Notes under the pieces: model-generated | Databases searched by the model: none | The model's input: only the letters and a program-made list of their open reading frames with translations | What the model was told of the DNA's origin: nothing | Origin: JBEAUL01 sp041161475 | GTDB lineage: Bacteria > Pseudomonadota > Gammaproteobacteria > UBA6186 > Azoamicaceae | Direction: 5' to 3' | Length of the DNA: 24,512 nt | Assembly (NCBI GenBank): GCA_041161475.1 | Contig: JBEAUL010000006.1 | Location: 1 to 24,512, forward strand | Shown: piece after piece, positions 15,903 to 22,556 of the stretch | Layout of the letters: every line of letters starts with the position of its first letter | Numbering within the stretch: position 1 is the stretch's first letter | Program-made: the position numbers and the translations under genes

Positions 15903-16036
15903 AATGATTTTCAGTACCCTGCTCAATTAAAAAACGGACGCTCTGTCTTTATTTTGACACTGACTCTGGATTTTTGGCAAATTACTGCTTTGTTTACCAC
16001 AGACAATCGCCTAATTTGCTTATTATCTAACTTACA

Positions 16037-16651
16037 CTATGATGCAGATTTTCGCAACATTTTTTCATGTAGTTGAATGACAGATGCCTGTAATTCCTTA
16101 AGCGTTTTGTTATTTTGGATAATTACATCCGCTTTTTTTAGGCGTGTTTCACGGGAGGCTTGGGCCTCGATAATTGCCTTTATCTGGCTTTGAGTTAGGT
16201 TATCCCGCTTTTTCAGTCTACTTTCTTGTATGCTTGGCTCTGTATCAACTACCCAGATAGCCTGAATGGGATAGGCAAGTTTACTTTCGATGAGTAAGGG
16301 AATGTCCAGTACTGCATACGCGGTTTTAGGGGGAAGGGCTGACAAAGCCTTAAGACAAGCATCAAAAATGAGCGGATGCAACAATCCTTCTAACCATGTT
16401 TTTGCCTTTGGATCGGAAAAAATACGGTGCCGTAAATAGTTGCGGTCAAGATTGCCGTCTGCTTGCTTGCATGGCGATCCAAAATAGTCAACAATCGCGC
16501 GATAAGCGGGGGTACCTATCTGAGTCAGCTCTCGTGCCAGTAGGTCAGCATCTATTACAGGCACATTCAATCCACGCAGTATCCCCGAAACGGAAGATTT
16601 ACCACAGGCAATACCCCCTGTCAGTCCTACGATAACAGGTGTAGCCACCAC
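16037..16651 (-). CDS. coaE: Dephospho-CoA kinase
   Basis: CoaE phosphorylates the ribose 3'-OH of dephospho-CoA, the last step of coenzyme A synthesis. The 204 aa length is normal. The P-loop 'GGIACGKSS' (residues 12-20) is followed by 'VIDADLLAREL', the 'HPLIF' segment, 'VLDIPLLIES' and the lid region 'RLKKRDNLTQSQ'. The start is a GTG at 16651 that overlaps the end of pilD by 25 bases, so coaE is translationally coupled to the pilus genes. The pilD-coaE-zapD order is widespread in gammaproteobacteria, which supports all three calls. Confidence 0.96.
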   Translation of the reverse strand: MVATPVIVGLTGGIACGKSSVSGILRGLNVPVIDADLLARELTQIGTPAYRAIVDYFGSPCKQADGNLDRNYLRHRIFSDPKAKTWLEGLLHPLIFDACLKALSALPPKTAYAVLDIPLLIESKLAYPIQAIWVVDTEPSIQESRLKKRDNLTQSQIKAIIEAQASRETRLKKADVIIQNNKTLKELQASVIQLHEKMLRKSAS

Positions 16652-17520
16652 GTCACCAATCGATCTTGCCAGTTCAAGGTTATCCAGCCCGCTATCGCTA
16701 AGTAAGGGCCAAAGGGAAAGGGTTCGTTTTTATTGCGACCACAGAAAGTAATCAAAAATAACCCCACTAGACTACCGCATAGGGAGGCAATTAACACAAT
16801 CGCAGGCAGGGCTTTCCAACCCAACCAAGCACCCAACAGCGCCAGTAGCTTAAAATCACCATAGCCCATGGCTTCTTTACCCGTAAACCCTTTAAAAGCC
16901 CAGTAAAGGCACCAAAAAAAGAGATAACCCAAGCTTGCGCCTAAGATACAATCTATTGGTGATGCAAAGACAGGGTATAGGCTTAACAAGAGGCCCAACC
17001 ATAAGGTGGGTAAAGTCAGATCATCCATTAACAGTTGATTTTCTAAATCAATAAATGTTTGCGCCAGTAATACCCAGGTAAGCAATAATCCAGCGATGGC
17101 TTGTGGTGTACAACCAAAATGAAACGCAATCCAAGCACTCAGCAGTCCACTGAGCAGTTCTACGGTGGGATATCGCCAGTGTATCGCAGCATGACAGTCC
17201 CGACAGCGCCCACGTAACCATAAAAAGCTCAGTAACGGAATATTGTCGTAATAACGAATAGGGTGATGACAATGCGGACAGTGAGACGCCGGTATGGCAA
17301 TGTTAAAGGGGGCCTCAGGTACCTTGTTCGTGGCAGGTAATATCTTGAGGTGATGCGGTGCTCTGTTCGCCAAAAATGCTAATGCTTCGTGTTCCCAAGA
17401 TTGAAACAAGATAATAGGTAGACGCACAATAAGTACGTTGAGAAAACTGCCAACAAATAACCCCAGCAAGGCCGCAAAAAAGACGAACAGCTGGGGGGGC
17501 ATATTGCCAAATAATTGCAT
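16627..17520 (-). CDS. pilD: Type IV prepilin peptidase/N-methyltransferase
   Basis: This inner-membrane aspartic protease cleaves prepilins after the Gly of 'G|FxLxE' and methylates the new N-terminal Phe. The 297 aa protein has about eight hydrophobic segments. The cytoplasmic zinc-binding cysteines are C81, C84, C106 and C109 ('CPHC...CRDC'). The two catalytic aspartates are Asp158 in 'FIDLENQLL' and Asp222 in 'GYGDFKLLALLGAWLGW'. The ATG at 17520 has AGGAA four bases upstream. Its expected substrates are the three prepilins encoded at 20865-22556, all with a matching 'G|F(S/T)LIE' site. It may also process type II secretion pseudopilins if the genome has them. Confidence 0.96.
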   Translation of the reverse strand: MQLFGNMPPQLFVFFAALLGLFVGSFLNVLIVRLPIILFQSWEHEALAFLANRAPHHLKILPATNKVPEAPFNIAIPASHCPHCHHPIRYYDNIPLLSFLWLRGRCRDCHAAIHWRYPTVELLSGLLSAWIAFHFGCTPQAIAGLLLTWVLLAQTFIDLENQLLMDDLTLPTLWLGLLLSLYPVFASPIDCILGASLGYLFFWCLYWAFKGFTGKEAMGYGDFKLLALLGAWLGWKALPAIVLIASLCGSLVGLFLITFCGRNKNEPFPFGPYLAIAGWITLNWQDRLVTWWLHLLS

Positions 17521-17531
17521 ACACTTCCTGG

Positions 17532-18767
17532 TTAAACGACCGATCCCAATTTAAAGATAGGCAGATACATCGCAATCACTAATCCGCCGATAATCACTCC
17601 CAGGATAACCAGAATGATGGGTTCTAGCAAGGTTGATAAACTGTCTACTGCCAAATCAACCTGTTCTTCATAGATACCAGCGACCTTAGAGAGCATGTCT
17701 TCTAGCGATCCAGATTCTTCCCCAATACCCACCATTTGCTCCAACATGGGGGGGAATAATTTTGTTTTTTTGATGGCTGGACGCAATTGTTCACCGGCCA
17801 ATAAAGATTCTTTGACTTGCATCACTGCGCGCTCGTAGACAATATTACCTGTTGCTTTTGCCACTGCATCCAGCGCATCCCCTAAGGGAACGCCTGCAGC
17901 AGAGGTAGTGGCGAGCGTTCTTGCGAAACGAGCAACAGCACTTTTTCTAATAATTTCTCCAAAAACAGGTAATCGTAACAAAGCGGCTTCACACATGTTC
18001 CGAAAAGCAACCTTGGTTTGATAGGTTCGAATAAATAAATATACGACAGCAACAAGCGCAAGAAAGACAACGAAAGTATATTTTCGTACAATATCCGATA
18101 AGTTTAAAATCATCAGGGTAAATGCAGGTAAATCTGCCCCAAAGCCTTCAAACATTTGTTTAAAGGTTGGAACCACCTTAATGAGCAACAGTGCGGTCAC
18201 CGCAATCGCAATCACCAAAACGGTAATAGGATAGTACATCGCTTTTTTAATTTTTCGTTTTAAAGATTCCGTTTTTTCTTTGTAGGTTGCAATACGCGAC
18301 ATCATGACATCCAGTGTTCCTGATTGTTCCCCTGCTTCAGTCAAAGAACAGAATAAGGGATCGAACACAGTGGGATATTTTGCCAGCGCTTTAGAGAAAG
18401 CGGTTCCTGTTTCCACATCTATTTTTAAGCTTCGTACCATGTCGTTATAAGCCCCGCTAGGTGCACTTTCTATGATCACGTTAAAAGCCTGAACCATCGG
18501 AATACCTGCAGAAATCATGGTTGCCATTTGGCGAGTAAAAGCGGTGGCTTGTTCTGGGGAGACACGTTTTCTAGAAAAAAATTTGACTGTGGTCGATTTT
18601 TTATCAATTTTGTGAATATTGACTTCTTGGGATCGTAAAGCTGCTTTCGCCAAAGAGAGGGATGCTGCTTCAATTTCCCCAGAAACAGGCGCGCCTTTTT
18701 TATCTGTACCACGATACTGAAAGGTTTGTAGCTTTATTTTAGATCGCTTTTGCTGTCTAATTGCCAT
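17532..18767 (-). CDS. pilC: Type IV pilus inner-membrane platform protein
   Basis: PilC (GspF family) is the inner-membrane core that PilB is thought to rotate to feed pilins into the growing fibre. The 411 aa protein has the usual two repeated GspF cytoplasmic domains, 'FTRQMATMISAGIPMVQAF' and 'FARTLATTSAAGVPLGDAL'. It also has three membrane segments, around 'YYPITVLVIAIAVTALLLIKVV', 'FVVFLALVAVVYLFI' and the C-terminal 'PIILVILGVIIGGLVIAMYLP' (each hydrophobic core abridged here). It starts three bases after the pilB stop, with AAAGGA overlapping that stop. The order pilB-pilC-pilD is the classic one. Confidence 0.97.
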   Translation of the reverse strand: MAIRQQKRSKIKLQTFQYRGTDKKGAPVSGEIEAASLSLAKAALRSQEVNIHKIDKKSTTVKFFSRKRVSPEQATAFTRQMATMISAGIPMVQAFNVIIESAPSGAYNDMVRSLKIDVETGTAFSKALAKYPTVFDPLFCSLTEAGEQSGTLDVMMSRIATYKEKTESLKRKIKKAMYYPITVLVIAIAVTALLLIKVVPTFKQMFEGFGADLPAFTLMILNLSDIVRKYTFVVFLALVAVVYLFIRTYQTKVAFRNMCEAALLRLPVFGEIIRKSAVARFARTLATTSAAGVPLGDALDAVAKATGNIVYERAVMQVKESLLAGEQLRPAIKKTKLFPPMLEQMVGIGEESGSLEDMLSKVAGIYEEQVDLAVDSLSTLLEPIILVILGVIIGGLVIAMYLPIFKLGSVV

Positions 18768-18770
18768 ACA

Positions 18771-20507
18771 TTAGTCCTTTGTTACTCGATTGATTTCACT
18801 CAAGCTGGTCAGACCCTCTTGAAATTTTCTTAAGGCAGAGCGACGGAGTGTCCATACGCCTTCTTCTTCTGCCAATTTACTGAGCTCAATGGCGCTGGCG
18901 CCTTTCATAATCAGTTTTCCCATCTCTAAAGAAACAGGCATCACTTCGTAAATACCCATTCTGCCTTTATAACCGTCTTTACATTTGTCACAACCGACAG
19001 GTCCATACAATTTAATATTTTGTGTTTTTTGTATTTCCAGTTCTTGCTGGGAAAAACCTGCTTCTAACAAAGCATGGTCAGGTATTTCTTGTTCTTTTCG
19101 GCAGAAAAAACAGAGTTTTCTTGCAAGACGTTGTCCGATAACCAAGGCAATTGAAGTGGCCAAGTTATAAGAAGGAATACCCATGTTCATGAGTCGAGCA
19201 ATCGAATCAAAGGCGCTGTTTGTATGGATGGTAGACAGTACCAAGTGCCCTGTTTGAGCTGCTTTAACGCCAATTTCTGCGGTTTCCAGATCTCGAATTT
19301 CACCCACCATAATCACGTCTGGATCTTGACGTAAAAAAGCACGTAAGGCTGCGGCAAAGGTTAAGCCTGCTTTCATGTTCACATTCAACTGGTTAATACC
19401 AGGCAAGTTGATTTCTATAGGGTCTTCACATGTTGAAATATTTAACTCGGGGGTATTAAGAATATTCAGGGCAGTGTACAGCGTAATAGTTTTACCACTA
19501 CCGGTTGGTCCTGTTACTAAAATCATACCTTGTGGTCGTTTGAGAGATTTTAGAAACAAATCTTGCTGAAAATCAAACATCCCCAATGAATCAACGCCTA
19601 ATTTTGCGCTCATCGGATCTAACACACGTACAACAATTTTTTCACCGAATAAAGTGGGGCAGGTATTGATACGAAAATCAATAGAACGACTGTTAGAGAG
19701 ACGCATTTTAAAGCGTCCATCTTGTGGAAGCCTGCGTTCTGAAATATCCAGTCTGGCCATCACCTTTAAACGAACGGAAATGCGTCCAGCCAAGGTAATG
19801 GGTGGATTGGCATGTTCGTATAAAATACCGTCTTGTCTAAAACGCACCCGAAAGGTTTTTTCATAAGGTTCGAAGTGTACGTCAGATGCCCCAATGTTAA
19901 TTGCGTCGAGTAAAATTTTATTGACGAAACGAATAATCGGTGCATCTTCGGGATCGAAAGTCGTTGGACCCGCTGCATCATCTTCAGAGGTAATATCCAG
20001 GCCTTCTAGGTCAGCATCCTCTAAGCTGCCGAGGGAGGCAACCTCTTGAGCAGCTAGGATTTTTTCAATCGCCGCAACCAGCTTATCTTCTTCAACGATG
20101 ATACCTTCTGTATTCATGTTGGCCTGATATTTCATTTCATCTAAGGCACGAAGATTTGTTGGATCGGATACAGCGATAAAAAGACGATTACCGCGCTTAA
20201 ATAAGGGGAATGCATGATTTTTGATGATAAGGGGGGCTTTGATGATATCTTTGGGCGTATATTCATAATCAAGGCTAGATAAATCGAATAGGGGTAATCC
20301 AAATTCTTGCGAACAGATAGAGGCGAGCTTTCTTGGCTCGATGAGTTGTTTCGAGACCAGGCGGGAGACAAAAGGTACAGCCTGGGTATTCGATTCTTCG
20401 GTTGCAAGAAAAGCGTCAGCTTCGGTAATTAAACCCAGCTGTACCAGTTTTCTTGCCAATCCGCCTAAGGGCGTTTTAGGGGGCTGTATTTGCGAAGACT
20501 CTGCCAT
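18771..20507 (-). CDS. pilB: Type IV pilus assembly ATPase
   Basis: PilB is the hexameric ATPase that powers pilus extension at the cytoplasmic face. The 578 aa protein has an N-terminal GspE-type (MshEN-like) domain. Walker A 'GPTGSGKT' is at 333-340. The Asp box lies in 'CEDPIE', Walker B in 'VIMVGEIRD' (Glu403), and the His box in 'LVLSTIHTNSA'. The C-terminal zinc tetracysteine is C466, C469, C506 and C509. It heads pilB-pilC-pilD-coaE and is divergent from the pilin genes. I see no clear ribosome binding site at the ATG. Confidence 0.97.
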   Translation of the reverse strand: MAESSQIQPPKTPLGGLARKLVQLGLITEADAFLATEESNTQAVPFVSRLVSKQLIEPRKLASICSQEFGLPLFDLSSLDYEYTPKDIIKAPLIIKNHAFPLFKRGNRLFIAVSDPTNLRALDEMKYQANMNTEGIIVEEDKLVAAIEKILAAQEVASLGSLEDADLEGLDITSEDDAAGPTTFDPEDAPIIRFVNKILLDAINIGASDVHFEPYEKTFRVRFRQDGILYEHANPPITLAGRISVRLKVMARLDISERRLPQDGRFKMRLSNSRSIDFRINTCPTLFGEKIVVRVLDPMSAKLGVDSLGMFDFQQDLFLKSLKRPQGMILVTGPTGSGKTITLYTALNILNTPELNISTCEDPIEINLPGINQLNVNMKAGLTFAAALRAFLRQDPDVIMVGEIRDLETAEIGVKAAQTGHLVLSTIHTNSAFDSIARLMNMGIPSYNLATSIALVIGQRLARKLCFFCRKEQEIPDHALLEAGFSQQELEIQKTQNIKLYGPVGCDKCKDGYKGRMGIYEVMPVSLEMGKLIMKGASAIELSKLAEEEGVWTLRRSALRKFQEGLTSLSEINRVTKD

Positions 20508-20571
20508 AATTTACATGCTTGATTTTTTATCATTTCTCTGTATATACACTGAAAAAATACATATGTTCTTT

Positions 20572-20588
20572 TTAACTAGCATAGTTAA
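20572..20588. repeat. Perfect palindrome, possible operator upstream of pilB
   Basis: TTAACTAGCATAGTTAA is a 7-bp inverted repeat around a 3-base centre, 65 bases before the pilB start codon. The size and symmetry suit a dimeric transcription factor, but no matching regulator is encoded here. Confidence 0.4.
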
Positions 20589-20775
20589 TTCTGTGTAAGT
20601 TACCTAATTTACAAAAAATGGCATACGGGGGACAACGGAACATTTTCGTCATACCTGTATGGCCCAGTACCCTGTGTTTTATGTCTAAAGCGCCTGTTTT
20701 ACGGCAAAAAAAAATGATAAAAAATATTGAAAAAACAAGGCATTACCCTAAATTTTTTGATTCTGTCGAGTGCCA

Positions 20776-20791
20776 TGGCATGGCTTATGCA
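20776..20791 (+). promoter_or_regulatory. Candidate sigma-54 (RpoN) promoter of the major pilin gene
   Basis: TGGCATGGCTTATGCA matches the RpoN consensus TGGCACG-N4-TTGCA, with the essential GG and GC at exactly the right 10-base spacing; it differs at only two other positions. Transcription would start near 20802, giving a leader of about 60 bases. Pilin genes in several gammaproteobacteria are known to use RpoN with PilR, which fits. The binding site of an activator is not evident. Confidence 0.6.
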
Positions 20792-20864
20792 TTAAAGAGG
20801 GTAGATCTTCGTAAATGCTAGATCTGAGTATTTAAACTGCGAATCTTGAGAGGAGATTGAGGCA

Positions 20865-21299
20865 ATGCGAAACATAACCAAAACCGTGCAATCCGGTTTC
20901 TCGTTAATCGAATTGATGATTGTGATTGCGATCATCGGAGTATTGGCATCCATTGCGGTGCCCAGCTATAACACCTATGTGATTAAAGCACGGGTTTCTG
21001 AAATGTTTGCCTTGTCGACTTCTGCAAAAGCGGCCGTGATGGAAAACATCGCCACAAATGCGTTAACCTCGCTCAGTGGTGTTCTTGCCGACACCTTAAG
21101 TACTGGGTTTACCAACCCTGGTACGATTGGTAACGTTGCCGGTGTGGCGATTGGTGATTCAGGTATTGTCACGCTGACAGGTCTTGCTGCAACAGGTCCT
21201 ACCAATATTACCTTTATACCCAGCTTGAGTACCAGTGGTCTGGTGTCTTGGAGCTGTGAATCTAGCCCAAGTACCTATGCGCCTGCTACCTGCCCATAA
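20865..21299 (+). CDS. Type IV major pilin (PilA/PilE type)
   Basis: This 144 aa prepilin has an 11-residue positively charged leader ending 'VQSG', then 'FSLIELMIVIAIIGVLASIA'. The mature protein begins with Phe and has the conserved Glu5 needed for assembly. The hydrophobic N-terminal helix is followed by a short globular head of about 110 residues, rich in Thr/Ser/Gly. The last 17 residues contain two cysteines ('WSCESSP...ATCP') that form the usual C-terminal disulfide loop. The start has a strong AGAGGAG nine bases upstream. The sigma-54-like promoter, the strong ribosome binding site and the long hairpin after the gene suggest high expression, as expected for the main fibre subunit. It is a paralogue of the next gene. 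Confidence 0.93.
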   Translation: MRNITKTVQSGFSLIELMIVIAIIGVLASIAVPSYNTYVIKARVSEMFALSTSAKAAVMENIATNALTSLSGVLADTLSTGFTNPGTIGNVAGVAIGDSGIVTLTGLAATGPTNITFIPSLSTSGLVSWSCESSPSTYAPATCP

Positions 21300-21326
21300 T
21301 TGCTTAAGGGCAGTGCCGTGGTGTAC

Positions 21327-21362
21327 AAAATATCTGGTGTGCGCAAGTTCACCGGATATTTT
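21327..21362 (+). terminator. Long hairpin after the first pilin gene
   Basis: AAAATATCTGGTG pairs with CACCGGATATTTT (13 bp, one wobble) around a 10-base loop, 28 bases after the stop codon. The A-rich and T-rich arms make it a possible bidirectional terminator or an mRNA-stabilising 3' end. It is followed by two tandem copies of TTTGCTAAG (21360-21377). Confidence 0.55.
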
Positions 21363-21485
21363 GCTAAGTTTGCTAAGTCAGGATGAGCATTGTGTAACGT
21401 AGTGCTAAAGTTTAGAATTTGTTTGTCCAAGTTTATTTTTTTGCAATGGCAGTATAAACCCAAGATGGACAATAGGTAGGCTCTG

Positions 21486-21968
21486 ATGAAAACGAAGAAA
21501 TATTTTATAACAAGCGTCAATCAGTCGTTTTCTGGCGTGGCGTGTCAGGGTTTCTCTCTTATCGAGTTAATGATAGTGATTGGCATTATCAGCATATTAG
21601 CTGCAATTGCGATACCTGCTTATAACAGGCATATCATAAAGGCAAATGTTTCTGAGTTGTTGGCCTTGTCCTCTGTACCCAGAAAAGTGGTTGTCGAAAA
21701 TATCGCAACAAATGCACTTACCTCTATTAGCGGTGTTGCTGCTGCTACCATTGGTGCCGGGTATACAAATCCAGGTACTGCGAGTAACGTAACCGGTATC
21801 ACCATTGGGGCTGGGGGTATTGTCACCATTACTGGAGGCAGTAAAACCGGTCCTACGAATATTACCTATACGCCTCTACTTATGGTACAGGGGGTATCAT
21901 CTCCTGGAGTTGTAGTGCGAGCCCGCTCACTTACGTGCCATCGAACTGTCAATAAAACGAATTTTTAA
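21486..21968 (+). CDS. Second type IV pilin, C-terminus frameshifted
   Basis: The 160 aa frame has a 22-residue leader, longer than usual, ending 'VACQG', then 'FSLIELMIVIGIISILAAIA'. The head matches the first pilin closely ('ENIATNALTSISGV', 'AGYTNPGTASNV', 'TGPTNITYTP'). After that the likeness stops in this frame. It resumes in the next frame (reading from 21875): 'STYGTGGIISWSCSAS...TYVPSNCQ', with a stop at 21953-21955, which restores the disulfide loop seen in the first pilin. One extra base between about 21873 and 21894 would rejoin the frames, giving 156 aa. The stretch includes a GGGGG run at 21890-21894. As written the protein lacks the normal loop. This may be a sequencing error, a decaying gene or a slippage switch. 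A weak AGG precedes the ATG. Confidence 0.85.
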   Translation: MKTKKYFITSVNQSFSGVACQGFSLIELMIVIGIISILAAIAIPAYNRHIIKANVSELLALSSVPRKVVVENIATNALTSISGVAAATIGAGYTNPGTASNVTGITIGAGGIVTITGGSKTGPTNITYTPLLMVQGVSSPGVVVRARSLTCHRTVNKTNF

Positions 21969-21971
21969 TTG

Positions 21972-21997
21972 AAAGCCCCCTATATAGGGGCTTTTTT
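21972..21997 (+). terminator. Intrinsic terminator after the second pilin gene
   Basis: AAAGCCCC and GGGGCTTT form an 8-bp stem with loop CTATATA, followed by a run of Ts. It is a strong rho-independent terminator, placed just after both the actual and the frame-restored stop codons. It implies that the third pilin gene has its own promoter. Confidence 0.85.
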
Positions 21998-22088
21998 ATG
22001 GCTTTATTTTTCTTTCGTATTGTGTGTAAGAGACATAATATGCAAAAATAGCCAAAATTTTTATGCAATTATAAAAACAAGGTGTATT

Positions 22089-22556
22089 GTGAAGAAAAAA
22101 AACCAGGCGTTACGAGGCTTTACCCTCATTGAAGCATTGGCAGTGATTGCAATCATTGGATTGTTAGCGGCTTTTGCGATTCCCTCCTATCTAACATACT
22201 TGGCCAAGGCGCGGGTATCAGAAATGTTTATGTTGGCCAGACCAGCGCAATTGGGTATCGCAGATGCATTTTACGGTGGCATGTCGATGGATGATATTCA
22301 TACCGAAGATGCGGGTATTACTTGGTCACCCGATCAGCACGATAAGATTCATTCTATTGCTGTTGAGTCCGGACGCGTGATTATGATTGGTAAATCAGAT
22401 AAAATGCAGATCCCAAATGCGAAAGCAGGAGATTTCATTGTTGTGCAGTTAACGCCAGAGGCCCGTAATGGGGTGATCAACTGGCAGTGTGGCTATCAAC
22501 AAGCACAGCATAAACCGTTTTTGCCAAAGCACTGCCAGTTAAAACAAGATATCTAA
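22089..22556 (+). CDS. Third, divergent type IV pilin-like protein
   Basis: This 155 aa prepilin starts at the GTG at 22089, preceded by AAGG seven bases away. The frame is open farther upstream, but that part covers a terminator and lacks a pilin leader. The leader 'MKKKNQALRG' is followed by 'FTLIEALAVIAIIGLLAAFA', with Glu5 conserved. The stretch 'SYLTYLAKARVSEMFML' is close to the first pilin, but the head is unlike it: longer acidic segments ('MDDIHTEDAG') and a basic 'GKSDKMQIPNAKAGDF'. It ends with 'NWQCGYQ...KHCQL', a likely disulfide loop. It may be a minor pilin or an alternative subunit. Its stop overlaps that of the convergent MFS gene by four bases. Confidence 0.88.
   Translation: MKKKNQALRGFTLIEALAVIAIIGLLAAFAIPSYLTYLAKARVSEMFMLARPAQLGIADAFYGGMSMDDIHTEDAGITWSPDQHDKIHSIAVESGRVIMIGKSDKMQIPNAKAGDFIVVQLTPEARNGVINWQCGYQQAQHKPFLPKHCQLKQDI

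Larger units (their letters stand above)
20508..20864. other. Divergent regulatory region between pilB and the first pilin gene
   Basis: This 357-base non-coding stretch must hold promoters for both directions. On the pilB side is a perfect 7-3-7 palindrome at 20572-20588. On the pilin side is a sigma-54-type promoter at 20776-20791. Downstream of it, the self-complementary TAGATCT occurs twice (20802-20808 and 20819-20825) and could pair into a small hairpin in the pilin 5' leader. A 67-codon frame at 20618-20821 has no ribosome binding site and runs through these sites, so I regard it as chance. Confidence 0.6.

Noticed and set aside
20618..20821. 67-codon frame between pilB and the first pilin
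   Set aside because: It has no ribosome binding site and no family resemblance, and it covers the sigma-54-like promoter.
21969..22088. N-terminal extension of the third pilin from a TTG at 21969
   Set aside because: It would translate the terminator hairpin and put 50 residues before the cleavage site. The GTG at 22089 has a proper ribosome binding site and gives a normal leader.
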